Assembly: GCA_035651955.1 (NCBI GenBank) | Contig: DASRES010000008.1 | Span: 45,867 to 109,866 of the forward strand | Direction: 5' to 3' | DNA length: 64,000 nt | DNA from: Acidimicrobiia bacterium | GTDB lineage: Bacteria > Actinomycetota > Acidimicrobiia > IMCC26256 > JAMXLJ01 | In this document: one piece after another, positions 50,468 to 59,107 of the stretch | How the letters are laid out: every line of letters starts with the position of its first letter | How positions within the stretch are numbered: position 1 is the first letter of the stretch | Position numbers and translations under genes: made by a program | Notes under the pieces: model-generated | Databases searched by the model: none | Seen by the model: the letters and a program-made list of their open reading frames with translations, nothing else | What the model was told of the DNA's origin: nothing

Positions 50468-50544
50468 ACCCGGCCTGACCTGCCACGAGGCCCCGGCCGG
50501 GGACCGCGCGCGCGGGCGCGTTGGCCCTGCCGTTGACTGCGTGG

Positions 50545-50550
50545 GATAAT
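50545..50550 (+). promoter_or_regulatory. GATAAT -10-like box before TetR-P450 operon
   Basis: GATAAT at 50545-50550 is the best -10 in the 170-bp gap upstream of the TetR gene; a TTGACT at 50533 is too close to be its -35. The remaining gap contains nothing else recognisable. Confidence 0.4.
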
Positions 50551-50636
50551 GACGTTCTCCACCGGGTACAACAACAGGGTCAGCGGACCGCGCCGGACGC
50601 CCGACCGCCGCACCCGACGACACGGCCGAGGCCGAC

Positions 50637-51353
50637 ATGACCGGGACCACGCCGAACGTGCCGACGACCGCCCCCGCGTGGCAGGAGCGCGCGCTCGAAC
50701 GCTCGCTGGAGACCGCGCGGGCGCGCTCGGTCGCCCGCATGGAGCGCTTCGTGCAGGCGGCTCGTGACCTCGCGGACGAGTCGGGCAACGCCGCGTTCAC
50801 GGTGCCGCAGGTCGCGGCGCGCTCGGGCCTCTCGCTGAAGACCTTCTACCGCTGCTTCCGCGGCAAGGACGACCTGCTGCTCGCCCTCCTCGAGGACGAC
50901 ACCCGCATCGGTGCGCAGCTCCTCGCGCAGGTCGTCGACGAGCACACCGATCCCACTGCGAGGCTGCGCGCGTACGTCGACGGCGTGTTCGCGATGGTCG
51001 CGCTGCCCGGCGCGGCCGGGTATGCGGGTGTGCTCGTGCGCGAGCACCGCCGTCTGGCGGAGCATCGTCCGGACGAGCTGCGCGGCGCGCTCGCACCGAT
51101 GGTCGACCTGCTCGCCGACGAGATCGCGGCCGCGGTCGCGTCGGGTGTCGCGCGCAGCGCGGATCCCGCGCGCGACGCCGCGACGGTCTTCGGGTTGCTG
51201 CTCACCGCGATCCACGACGTGACGATCGGGCGGGCCGACGCGACCGAGACCGCCGCCTACCTCTGGCAGTTCTGGTGGAACGGGCTTCGCGCCGCACCCG
51301 GCGCGGGCCCACGACCTTCGAGTGACGGCTCGAGCGACGACAAGGAGTCGTGA
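50637..51353 (+). CDS. TetR family transcriptional regulator
   Basis: 238 aa. Helix-turn-helix FTVPQVAARSGLSLKTFYRCFRGKDDLLLALL is clear, following a longer than usual N-terminal arm (about 40 residues). The ligand domain ends AAYLWQFWWNGLRAA. It is cotranscribed with the cytochrome P450 (the stop and the P450 ATG share one base), so it probably controls that P450 and itself. ATG 50637. Confidence 0.87.
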   Translation: MTGTTPNVPTTAPAWQERALERSLETARARSVARMERFVQAARDLADESGNAAFTVPQVAARSGLSLKTFYRCFRGKDDLLLALLEDDTRIGAQLLAQVVDEHTDPTARLRAYVDGVFAMVALPGAAGYAGVLVREHRRLAEHRPDELRGALAPMVDLLADEIAAAVASGVARSADPARDAATVFGLLLTAIHDVTIGRADATETAAYLWQFWWNGLRAAPGAGPRPSSDGSSDDKES

Positions 51354-52588
51354 TGTCGGACCTGTACGACGACCCCACCATGTTCCTGTTCACGCCCGAG
51401 AACGCGAACGAGCCGCACGACGCGTACCGCAAGATGCGCGACGAGTGTCCCGTCGCGCGCGGAACCGGCTTCGACGGTGTTCCCGAGGTGACGATCTCGC
51501 GCTACGAGGACGTGTGGCACGCGTTGCGCCATCCCGAGCAGTTCTCGTCGGCGCCCGACGCGGTGTCGATCGGGCAGGAGCACGCGCTCATCCCGCTGCA
51601 GGTCGACCCGCCGGACCACTCCCGCTACCGCCGCCTGCTGGACCCGCAGTTCGGGCCGAAGCGCATGGCCGAGCTCGAGCCCGGCGTGCGCGAGTACGTC
51701 AACCGCCTGATCGACGGGTTCGCGTCGCGAGGCGAGTGTGACTTCCACGAGGAGTTCGCGACCCCGCTGCCGTCGACGGTGTTCCTGCTGCTGCTCGGTC
51801 TGCCCATCAGCGACCTGCCGTTGCTGCTGCAGTGGCGTGACAACACCGTGCGACCGGACGTCGACCCGAACGACTGGGACGCGGCGGTCGCGATTCGTGA
51901 GCAGACGGGCCGGGAGGTCAACGAGTACTTCGAGCGCGCGATCGCGCAACGGCGCGAGCACCCGGACGACGGGCTGCTGAGCCGGCTCGTGCACGCGGAG
52001 ATGGAGGGCCGGCCGCTCACGCAGGAGGAGCTCCTCGGCATGTGCCACCTCCTGATGCTCGCCGGCCTCGACACGGTCACCGCGACGCTCGACTGCTTCA
52101 TCGCGTACCTCGCGGAGCACCCCGAGCAGCGCCGCCGCCTCGTCGACGACCCGACGCTGTCATCGGGTGCGGTCGAGGAGCTGATCCGGTGGGAGACGCC
52201 GGTGCAGATGGTCGCCCGCGTCCTCAAGGAGGACACGACGCTCGGCGGTGTCGAGCTGAAGAAGGGTGACCGCGCCGCGATCGTGATCGGTGCCGCGAAC
52301 TCCGACGAGGAGGCCTTCGGCGGTGCCGACGCGGTCGACTTCACGCGCCAGGCGAACCGTCATGTCGCGTTTGGTGCCGGTCCCCACCGTTGTCTCGGGT
52401 CGCACCTCGCGCGGCTCGAGCTGCGCGTCGCGCTCGAGGAGTTCCACCGCAGGATCCCGGAGTACCGGATCGCGCCCGACGCGCACCTCAAGTACTCGCC
52501 CGGCATCCGCCAGACCGAGAGCCTGCCGCTCGTGTTCGAGCCGGAGGCCGCGGCCGCGCGCGGCGAGGTGGTCGCGGGAACGGCCTAG
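51353..52588 (+). CDS. Cytochrome P450
   Basis: 411 aa soluble bacterial P450. I-helix LMLAGLDTVTATL (oxygen-activating AGxDT), K-helix EELIR, and heme loop AFGAGPHRCLGSHLAR with the axial Cys. Monooxygenates a hydrophobic substrate such as a terpene, steroid or fatty acid; redox partners are not adjacent. ATG 51353 has AAGGAG 6 nt upstream. The last 4 nt overlap the convergent STAS gene. Confidence 0.93.
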   Translation: MSDLYDDPTMFLFTPENANEPHDAYRKMRDECPVARGTGFDGVPEVTISRYEDVWHALRHPEQFSSAPDAVSIGQEHALIPLQVDPPDHSRYRRLLDPQFGPKRMAELEPGVREYVNRLIDGFASRGECDFHEEFATPLPSTVFLLLLGLPISDLPLLLQWRDNTVRPDVDPNDWDAAVAIREQTGREVNEYFERAIAQRREHPDDGLLSRLVHAEMEGRPLTQEELLGMCHLLMLAGLDTVTATLDCFIAYLAEHPEQRRRLVDDPTLSSGAVEELIRWETPVQMVARVLKEDTTLGGVELKKGDRAAIVIGAANSDEEAFGGADAVDFTRQANRHVAFGAGPHRCLGSHLARLELRVALEEFHRRIPEYRIAPDAHLKYSPGIRQTESLPLVFEPEAAAARGEVVAGTA

Positions 52589-52950
52589 CCGGCTTCGGTC
52601 TCGCCGTCGGCGTCGGGCTCGGCCGCCCGCCCCTCGACGAGACCGTCGAGCAGCGCGAACTCGAGCAGGCGGCGGAGGTGCGCGCGCGGCGAGCGCAGCA
52701 CGAGGTCGAACGTGCCCTCGCGCGCGCGTCGTTGCCACTCGATGAACACGCCGATGCCGGTGCTGTCGCAGAACTCGAGCTCGGACAGGTCGATCACGAT
52801 CTTGTGCTGACCGACCAGCGCGACCCGTTCGAGGCAGCCTCGCAGCGTGGGCGCGGTGTCGATGTCGAGCTCACCCGAGAGGCGGACGATCACCTGGTCG
52901 TCGAGCCAGACCGGTTCGGCCGCGAACGTCTCAACCGTCGGTTCCGTCAC
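52585..52950 (-). CDS. STAS-domain anti-sigma-factor antagonist
   Basis: 121 aa. LSGELDIDTAPTLRGCLE and VIDLSELEFCDSTGIGVFIEW are the SpoIIAA/RsbV core; the serine in DSTG is the conserved phosphorylation site. It would release a sigma factor by binding an RsbW-like kinase, not present here. The C-terminus has an acidic Pro/Glu tail. GTG 52950 has a strong AGGAGGAG. Convergent and overlapping the P450 gene. Confidence 0.9.
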   Translation of the reverse strand: MTEPTVETFAAEPVWLDDQVIVRLSGELDIDTAPTLRGCLERVALVGQHKIVIDLSELEFCDSTGIGVFIEWQRRAREGTFDLVLRSPRAHLRRLLEFALLDGLVEGRAAEPDADGETEAG

Positions 52951-53039
52951 GTCTCCTCCTGTCCGGTGCGGTTCGCGTTCCCCTCGCGCGCCGGGCACAA
53001 ACGCGTGCCGGTCGCCGACCGGACCCCCGTCGGCGGATC

Positions 53040-53069
53040 TTGAAATAACCGAATCGGCTGTTCTAGTAT
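53040..53069 (+). promoter_or_regulatory. TetR promoter with spacer palindrome, leaderless
   Basis: TTGAAA (53040-53045), an 18-bp spacer and TAGTAT (53064-53069), with the GTG start 6 nt later at 53076. The spacer holds ACCGAATCGG (53048-53057), an inverted repeat around the central A. This is the layout of an autorepressed leaderless gene. The palindrome differs by one base at the centre from the one before whiB. Confidence 0.7.
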
Positions 53070-53075
53070 CCGGGG

Positions 53076-53771
53076 GTGCCGAGGACGCGTGCACCGGGCC
53101 GGTTGGCCGACGTCGCGGACGCCGCGCTGCGCGTGTTCGCCCGCAACGGGTTCCGGGACGCGCAGATGGTCGACGTCGCACGGGAGGCGGGCATCGCGCT
53201 CGGGACGCTGTACGGGTACGTCGCGTCGAAGGAGGCGCTCTTCGCGCTCGTCGTCGACCGGACGTTCGCGGAGATCGACGCCGACGCCGACCTGCCGCTC
53301 CCGACGCCCGACCGCGACGAGCTGCTCGCGCGCGTCGCGAAGCGGATGGACGTCGCGGCAGGCCTCCCCGTCCTGAGCTCGGCCGCGAAGCGCCGGTCGA
53401 CACGCGACGCGCGCGCGGAGCTCGTGGCGGTGCTCGACGAGCTGTGGGACGTCACGGTGCGGACGCGGCTCGCGGCGGACATGCTGGAGCGCTCCGCGCG
53501 CGACTGGCCGGAGCTCAGCCGCGTCTTCTACGAGGGCGTGCGGCGCGAGATCCTGCGCATGCTCGCCCGCTACGTGGAGCGGCGCGCGGCGTCGGGAGCG
53601 TTCCGGCGCGTCGACGATCCCGCGATCGCCGCGCGTCTGGTCGTCGAGACCGTGACATGGTTCGCGCGCCACCGGCTCGGTGATCCCGACTCCGCCGATG
53701 TCGACGACGCTCGCGCGCGTCGCACGGTGCTCGCGATGCTCGCCGCGTCGTTGCTGAGCGAGGGGTCGTGA
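53076..53771 (+). CDS. TetR family transcriptional regulator
   Basis: 231 aa. N-terminal LADVADAALRVFARNGFRDAQMVDVAREAGIALGTLYGYVASKEALFALVV is a TetR HTH of the standard kind; the rest is helical with a Trp-rich C-terminal dimer face (TVTWFARHRLG). It overlaps the glycosyltransferase start (GTGA), so it probably controls its own operon through the palindrome in its promoter. Leaderless GTG start. Confidence 0.87.
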   Translation: MPRTRAPGRLADVADAALRVFARNGFRDAQMVDVAREAGIALGTLYGYVASKEALFALVVDRTFAEIDADADLPLPTPDRDELLARVAKRMDVAAGLPVLSSAAKRRSTRDARAELVAVLDELWDVTVRTRLAADMLERSARDWPELSRVFYEGVRREILRMLARYVERRAASGAFRRVDDPAIAARLVVETVTWFARHRLGDPDSADVDDARARRTVLAMLAASLLSEGS

Positions 53772-55291
53772 CCGCGGTCGCCGCACCGGAGCGCACGGTC
53801 GCGGGCGACGACACGCGTGGACTGGCGCGCATCGCGTGGCGGATCGTGCTGCCGATCGCGGTCGGGAAGATCGTGTTCCAGTTCGCGACGTCGGCCCTCT
53901 ACGGGGCGCACCGCGACGAGTTCTACTACCTCGCCGGCGGCCACCATCTCGCCTGGGGGTACGTCGACCACCCGCCGCTCGTCCCGTGGATCTACCGGCT
54001 CGGCGAGACCGTGTTCGGCCATTCGATCCCGGCGCTGCACGTCTTCCCGGCGCTGATCGGCGGAGCGGTCGTCGTGCTCGGCGCGCTCCTCGCACGCGAG
54101 CTCGGTGGCCGGCGGCGCGCGCAGGTCCTCGCGGCGACCGTCGCGGCGTTCGGCCCGCTCTACGGCACGACGAGCCACTTCCTCAGCACCGTCACCCTCG
54201 ACATCGTGTTCTGGGCGCTCGCGTCGCTGTTCGTCGTGCGGATCGTGCGCACCGGCGACGTCCGGTGGTGGCTCGCGGTCGGCGTCGTGTGCGGTGCCGG
54301 GCTGCTGAACAAGCACACGATGGCGTTCTGGATCATGGGCGCCGTCGTCGGCCTGCTCGCGACACCGCAGCGCCGGCTCCTCGCGAACCGGTGGGCGGGG
54401 GCGGCCGTCGCGATCGCGCTCGTGATGTTCCTGCCGAACGTCGTGTGGCAGGCGACTCATCACTGGGCGACGCTCGAGTTCCTCCGCAACCTGCGACGGA
54501 ACAACGCGGGGAGCGATCTCCCGCAGTTCCTGCCGCTCCAGCTCGGCATGGTGTCGCTCGCGGGCACGCTCGTGTGGCTCGCCGCGCTACGCCGCGCGTG
54601 GTCCGACCGCGCGTTCGCGCAGTGGCGTTGGCTCGCGGTCGGCTACGTCGTGCTGCTCGTCGTGCTGTTCGCCGCGGCGGGCAAGGCGTACTACCTCGGC
54701 TCCTGGTATCTGCCGCTCGTCGCGGCGGGCGCGGTCGTGATCGAGCGGCGGTGGACGGAGCGAGCGTGGCGCGTGATGACGGGCGCGGTCGTGGTCACGG
54801 GGCTCGTCACGTTGCCCCTGTTCACACCGCTGCTTCCCGTCCGGACGGTGACCGCGCTCGGCATCGACAACGTCAACAAGGACATCGGCGGCATGCTCGG
54901 CTGGCACGACGTCGTCGACCAGATCGCGGCGCGCTTCCACGCGCTGCCGCGCCCCGAGCAGGCGCACGCCACGATCCTCACCGAGGACTACAGCGAGGCG
55001 GGCGCCGTCGACTTCTGGCACTCGTCGGCGCGGCTCCCGGAAGCGATCAGCGGTCACAACTCGTACTGGTGGTGGGGCTACGGTCGGGCGGGCGACGGTC
55101 CCGTGCTCGCCGTCGGCGTCGACCGCAGCGTGCTGTCGCGGTACTGGGGGAGCGTCGTGCAGGTCGGCACGCTGCAGAGCACCGACGCGCGACCGATCGA
55201 TCCGCAGGAGCGCGGTGTGGCGATGTACGTCTGTCGCGACCAGCGCGTGCCGTGGTCCGTGATCTGGCCGCGCCTCCGCCACTACGACTGA
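53768..55291 (+). CDS. GT39/ArnT-like membrane glycosyltransferase
   Basis: 507 aa with about 10-11 membrane helices. The first loop HRDEFYYLAGGHHLAWGYVDHPPLVPW carries the DE pair and the DHPPL motif of PMT_2/ArnT polyprenyl-phosphate-sugar transferases. Transfers a sugar from a lipid carrier to an acceptor outside the membrane. The C-terminal third is a soluble extracytoplasmic domain ending AMYVCRDQRVPW. GTG 53768. Acceptor unknown. Confidence 0.85.
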   Translation: MTAVAAPERTVAGDDTRGLARIAWRIVLPIAVGKIVFQFATSALYGAHRDEFYYLAGGHHLAWGYVDHPPLVPWIYRLGETVFGHSIPALHVFPALIGGAVVVLGALLARELGGRRRAQVLAATVAAFGPLYGTTSHFLSTVTLDIVFWALASLFVVRIVRTGDVRWWLAVGVVCGAGLLNKHTMAFWIMGAVVGLLATPQRRLLANRWAGAAVAIALVMFLPNVVWQATHHWATLEFLRNLRRNNAGSDLPQFLPLQLGMVSLAGTLVWLAALRRAWSDRAFAQWRWLAVGYVVLLVVLFAAAGKAYYLGSWYLPLVAAGAVVIERRWTERAWRVMTGAVVVTGLVTLPLFTPLLPVRTVTALGIDNVNKDIGGMLGWHDVVDQIAARFHALPRPEQAHATILTEDYSEAGAVDFWHSSARLPEAISGHNSYWWWGYGRAGDGPVLAVGVDRSVLSRYWGSVVQVGTLQSTDARPIDPQERGVAMYVCRDQRVPWSVIWPRLRHYD

Positions 55292-55342
55292 ACGTGAGTT
55301 GCGCGTGGTGGGCTCAGCGTCGAAGAGAGCGGCAGCTGTCAG

Positions 55343-55513
55343 TCAGCCTTCAGGTTGAGATCGGTTCACGGTGCGGGCGCCCCACGCGACCCGCGCGATG
55401 TCTGCGGCCGCCGCGCGGGCGGCGAGGGCAGCCGCAACGTTCGCTTCGGCGCGTACCCGCTGTTCGGCGACGTCCGCGTACAACGACGCGAAGTCCTCGG
55501 GTGTTCGGAGCAT
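55343..55513 (-). CDS. Possible 56-aa helical protein
   Basis: ATG 55513 to TGA 55343. The product, beginning LRTPEDFASLYADVAEQRV and ending ARVAWGARTVNRSQPEG, has about 35 residues of amphipathic Ala/Arg/Glu helix. AGGAAG lies 8 nt upstream. Both the Ala-rich composition and length are compatible with chance in high-GC DNA, so this is a modest call. It is divergent from the 87-aa gene at 55740. Confidence 0.4.
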   Translation of the reverse strand: MLRTPEDFASLYADVAEQRVRAEANVAAALAARAAAADIARVAWGARTVNRSQPEG

Positions 55514-55739
55514 GAGGCCCGCTTCCTGGCAGTCGGAAGTCGTCGGCCTCAGCGGCGCACACTGACCGTTGCTCCATTCGGAAGAGCAGCGAGGGTCCTA
55601 GCAGCGCCCGAGAGTCACCAAAGTCGGCGAGTGCTCGCGACCGTACCCAGCTCCGAAGGCGTGCAAGCGCGGACCTCGGTCCGGCGAGTGTCACGAAGGC
55701 TGGTTGCGCCCTCGCACGGCCGGGCAGGAGAGTCGCACC

Positions 55740-56003
55740 ATGAGCGACCGCATGTACCGCTCGGCTTGGGACCGCGCCGAGTACGTGCGCGAGACGTGTG
55801 CGAACGCCGCGCGGCTGCGAGCGCAGGCGTTCGAGAGGCGTGTTCAGACGACGGAGACGCTTCGTGCCGTCCGTGCCGCGTTCGCGCGTGGCGCACCGGC
55901 AGTCGACAGTCTCCAGGCCGTGTACGAGCGCATGTTCGACGCGCCGTCCGCTACGCGCGCTCCATGCACTGGACGTCGAAGTAGATGGGGAGCAGGTACT
56001 TGA
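55740..56003 (+). CDS. Hypothetical small helical protein, 87 aa
   Basis: ATG 55740 with CAGGAG 8 nt upstream. The first 65 residues (MYRSAWDRAEYVRETCANAARL... RAVRAAFARG) are predicted helical with alternating charge; the last 18, lying in the convergent VOC gene, are less regular. The 226 nt between it and the gene at 55513 show only weak stems. No family recognised. Confidence 0.5.
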   Translation: MSDRMYRSAWDRAEYVRETCANAARLRAQAFERRVQTTETLRAVRAAFARGAPAVDSLQAVYERMFDAPSATRAPCTGRRSRWGAGT

Positions 56004-56361
56004 CGTAGAACGCGTGGACGGTCAGGTCGCCGATGACGAGGTCCTCGTACTCCTTGATCTGCACGCGGTCGTCCTTCTCCCGGTACCGCTTGCACTGCTC
56101 GAGGAGGCGGTCGACCTCGTCGCGGGTGGCCTGCAGCAGGCCGAGGTGGTCGTAGCCGGGCGACGACATCGGCTTGCCGCTCTCGGCGAGCAGGATGAAC
56201 TGGCCGTCGTCGACGTGGAGGTAGTGCGCGCGCTGGCCGACGACGTCGACGTCCGAGCCGCGCCAGCCGAAGATCGACTCGTAGAACGCATCGACGTCGG
56301 CGCGCATCGTGTCGTCGAGGGTGCCGCGAGCGAACGTCAGCTCCATGTGGTTGAACCGCAT
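55951..56361 (-). CDS. VOC superfamily (glyoxalase-like) protein
   Basis: 136 aa. FNHMELTFARGTL (first His ligand), VDAFYESIFGWRGSD, YDHLGLLQATRDEVDRLL and the end FYVKYLLPIYFDVQCMER fit the VOC fold, although the final Glu ligand is not in the usual place. Similar in layout to the protein at 18543-19019. GGGAGG precedes ATG 56361. Downstream of, and probably cotranscribed with, the DinB-like gene at 56372. Confidence 0.78.
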   Translation of the reverse strand: MRFNHMELTFARGTLDDTMRADVDAFYESIFGWRGSDVDVVGQRAHYLHVDDGQFILLAESGKPMSSPGYDHLGLLQATRDEVDRLLEQCKRYREKDDRVQIKEYEDLVIGDLTVHAFYVKYLLPIYFDVQCMERA

Positions 56362-56371
56362 CCCACCTCCC

Positions 56372-56938
56372 TCAACGCCGGCGGCCGACGAGGGCCAGCA
56401 GCTTGGTCTGGAGATCGCTGTCGTCGGGGACCGGGAGCGCCTCCCCGAACAGGCCGCTCGCGCGCAGCATCTGCTCCTGCGGCTTCATCGTGTCCCACGC
56501 CCACTGCACGAGCTCCGGATCGAGCGTGTCGTCGGCGCCGATGCCGCGGGCGAGGTCCCAGGCGTGCAGCAGATGGTCCGCAGTGAGCTGACCGAGGTAC
56601 ACGGCCGACGACTCGTCGCCGTACGAGAGATGGACCGTCCCGTCGAGCGCGCCGGGTGCGCGGAACGCGGACAGCGCGGCCGCGCGCGCATCCGTCCACG
56701 CGCGGCGAGGGTCGTCGCCGAGCTGGTCACCGTCGTAGCGCGTCCCGACCTGCTCGATCGTCTCGCCTCGAACGAGGTGCGGGGCCCAGCGGTCCTCGTA
56801 CACGATGTGGTTGACGAGCGCGCGGACGTTCCACTCGTTGCACGGCGTCGGCGCGGACCACTCGTCGTCGCGCACCGCGTCGACGCGCTTCCCGAACTCG
56901 CCCGCCGCGCGCTCCTGCAGCTCCAGCAGGTCGGTCAC
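56372..56938 (-). CDS. Mycothiol-dependent maleylpyruvate isomerase / DinB-like (TIGR03086-type) protein
   Basis: 188 aa. EWSAPTPCNEWNVRALVNHIVYEDRWAP contains the first metal His of the DinB-like four-helix fold, and QLTADHLLHAWDLARGIG the HxxxHxWD pair. Such proteins are either metal-binding thiol transferases or of unknown role. GTG 56938 is fixed by TACCCT 7 nt upstream, so leaderless. It is divergent from the lipoprotein gene at 57020. Confidence 0.83.
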   Translation of the reverse strand: MTDLLELQERAAGEFGKRVDAVRDDEWSAPTPCNEWNVRALVNHIVYEDRWAPHLVRGETIEQVGTRYDGDQLGDDPRRAWTDARAAALSAFRAPGALDGTVHLSYGDESSAVYLGQLTADHLLHAWDLARGIGADDTLDPELVQWAWDTMKPQEQMLRASGLFGEALPVPDDSDLQTKLLALVGRRR

Positions 56939-56945
56939 GAGCGCG

Positions 56946-56951
56946 AGGGTA
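56946..56951 (-). promoter_or_regulatory. TACCCT -10 box 7 nt from GTG, leaderless
   Basis: On the minus strand TACCCT is followed by seven bases and the GTG at 56938, placing the transcription start at or one base before the start codon. Confidence 0.55.
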
Positions 56952-57019
56952 CGACGGCAGCGGGCGGCACGAAACCGGGATGCCGGGACCTCGCGTCCAG
57001 GGCGTGAAAGCATGCCGCA

Positions 57020-59104
57020 ATGCGCCTCCACTCCCCACACGGCCGCGCCCTCGCGCTCCTCGCCGGACTCGTCCTCGCCGCGGCGGCGTGCAGCGGCGGC
57101 AGCAAGCACTCGTCCGCTTCGTCGCGTACCACGACGGCCGGGCACATCGGGCTGACCGACGCGTCCAGCCGGCCGGACATGGTCACCGGCGTCGACACGC
57201 TCGTCCGCGTGGACGGCGTCGGGAACGACCCGAACGTCCACTTCGAGCTCGACGGCAAGCCGGCCGCGACGAGCGACCAACGACGCGACGGTACGACGGT
57301 GCTCGCGCTCGTCGGCGGGATGACGCCCGGCGCGCACACGATCACCGCGGTCGCGGGCTCGCGTCGCGCGACGCTCGACGTGCACGACTACCCGATCACC
57401 GGCCCGGTGTTCTCGGGTCCGCACCTTCCCCTCCTCGTCTGCACGACGCAGCAGCTCGGGCTCGGCGCGCCCACCGACGCCGACTGCGGCGCGCCCCCGA
57501 AGACGACGTGGGAGTACCGCTCGACCAACGGCAGCTTCCTCCCGCTCACGGTGCCGGGGCCGCGCCCCGCCGATCTCGCGACGACGACCGTCGACGGCAA
57601 GCGGGTCGACGAGATCGTGCGCGTAGAGGAGGGAACCATCAACCGGGCCGTCTACTGGGTCTCGATCCTGGACCCCGGCGCGCTCAGCGGGTCGAACGCG
57701 CCGAAGACGTTCGACGACCGTGGTTGGAACCACCGGCTCGTCTACGAGTTCGGCGGCGGCTGCGGCACGAGCTACGCGCAGGGCAGCGCGCTCGGCACGC
57801 CGACCGTCGACGCCGGCCTCCTCGGTGCCGGCTACGCGATCGCGACCGCGACGTTCAACACGTTCCAGGTGCAGTGCAACGACGTGCTGTCCGCGGAGAC
57901 CGCGATGATGGTCAAGGAGCAGGTGGCCAAGCGCTACGGGCCGCCGCGCTTCACGATCGGCACCGGCGGCTCGGGCGGCGCGATCCAGCAGTTGCTGATC
58001 TCGCAGGACTACCCGGGGATCCTCGACGCGATCTCGCCGATCCTCCCGTTCCCGGACGCGATCAGCATCGCCGGCGGCGTGTCGGACTGCGGCCTCCTGC
58101 AGCGCTACTTCCGTAGCAACGCGGGCAAGGGCTTCAGCTCGGCGCAGCAGGCCGCCGTCGAGGGGCACCGGACGACGGGGACGTGCGCGCTGTGGGTGTC
58201 GTCGTTCCTGTCGAACATCGACCCGACCGTCGGCTGCGACTCGCGCATCCCGCGTTCGCAGATCTACGACGCGAAGACGAATCCCACGGGACTGCGCTGC
58301 ACGTTGCAGGACGCGAACCGCAACCAGACGGGCATCGACCCGCAGACCGGCTTCGCGTACCGCCCGCTCGACAACGTCGGCGTGCAGTACGGGTTGCAGG
58401 CCCTGCGCGATCACGTCATCACCGTCGACCAGTTCCTGCAGCTCAACGAGAGCGTCGGCGGCTACGACATCGACGGCAATCCCGTCGCGCCGCGCGAGGT
58501 GGCCCCGGTGGCCGCGGTGCAGCGCGCCTACCGCGACGGACGCATCCTCGAGGGTGGCGCGGTGCGGAGCATCCCCGTCGTCGCGACGAACGTCTACACG
58601 GACGACAAGGGTGACATTCACGACCGGTTCCGCATCTTCGAGATCCGGGCCCGGCTCGGCAGCGACGACGCGAACGAGGTGACGTGGACCGTCCCGCCCG
58701 GCTCCACGATCGGCGGGTCGGCGACGGGCGCGACGGTCGGCGCGGTGCAATTCGTCACGTTGCTCGACCAGTGGCTCACGACGGGGAAGCGCCCGGCGGC
58801 CGCGGTGGACACCTGCATCCTCCCGGACGGCAAGAAGCTCACCGGGCCGGGCGTGAACGAGCACGACGCCGCGTGCACGCAGGCCTACCCGTCGTTCGGC
58901 GACTCGCGCACCGCGGCCGGCGCGCCGACGCGTGACGACATCGTCAAGTGCGCGCTGAAGCCCGTCGACATGCACGACTACGGCGACGTGACGTTCGACG
59001 CCGCGCAGCAGGCTCGCCTCGCCCGCATCTTCCCGAGCGGGGTGTGCGACTGGACCAAGCCGAGCGTCGGCTACGAGACGCCGCAGGCCTGGGTGCGCTA
59101 CTGA
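57020..59104 (+). CDS. DUF6351-like secreted lipoprotein with alpha/beta-hydrolase features
   Basis: 694 aa. Lipobox AAAC (about residues 21-24) after a leucine/alanine-rich signal. The main domain contains GGGCGTSYAQG, the nucleophile-elbow-like FTIGTGGSGGAIQQLL and many cysteines, probably paired in disulfides. This matches DUF6351 (tannase/feruloyl-esterase-like) as far as I can tell from memory. Expected location is outside the membrane. The convergent aldo/keto reductase gene ends 3 nt away. Confidence 0.72.
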   Translation: MRLHSPHGRALALLAGLVLAAAACSGGSKHSSASSRTTTAGHIGLTDASSRPDMVTGVDTLVRVDGVGNDPNVHFELDGKPAATSDQRRDGTTVLALVGGMTPGAHTITAVAGSRRATLDVHDYPITGPVFSGPHLPLLVCTTQQLGLGAPTDADCGAPPKTTWEYRSTNGSFLPLTVPGPRPADLATTTVDGKRVDEIVRVEEGTINRAVYWVSILDPGALSGSNAPKTFDDRGWNHRLVYEFGGGCGTSYAQGSALGTPTVDAGLLGAGYAIATATFNTFQVQCNDVLSAETAMMVKEQVAKRYGPPRFTIGTGGSGGAIQQLLISQDYPGILDAISPILPFPDAISIAGGVSDCGLLQRYFRSNAGKGFSSAQQAAVEGHRTTGTCALWVSSFLSNIDPTVGCDSRIPRSQIYDAKTNPTGLRCTLQDANRNQTGIDPQTGFAYRPLDNVGVQYGLQALRDHVITVDQFLQLNESVGGYDIDGNPVAPREVAPVAAVQRAYRDGRILEGGAVRSIPVVATNVYTDDKGDIHDRFRIFEIRARLGSDDANEVTWTVPPGSTIGGSATGATVGAVQFVTLLDQWLTTGKRPAAAVDTCILPDGKKLTGPGVNEHDAACTQAYPSFGDSRTAAGAPTRDDIVKCALKPVDMHDYGDVTFDAAQQARLARIFPSGVCDWTKPSVGYETPQAWVRY

Positions 59105-59107
59105 GCG

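Noticed and set aside
50533..50550. TTGACT/GATAAT as a -35/-10 pair before the TetR-P450 operon
   Set aside because: The spacer is only 6 bp; kept only GATAAT as a tentative -10.
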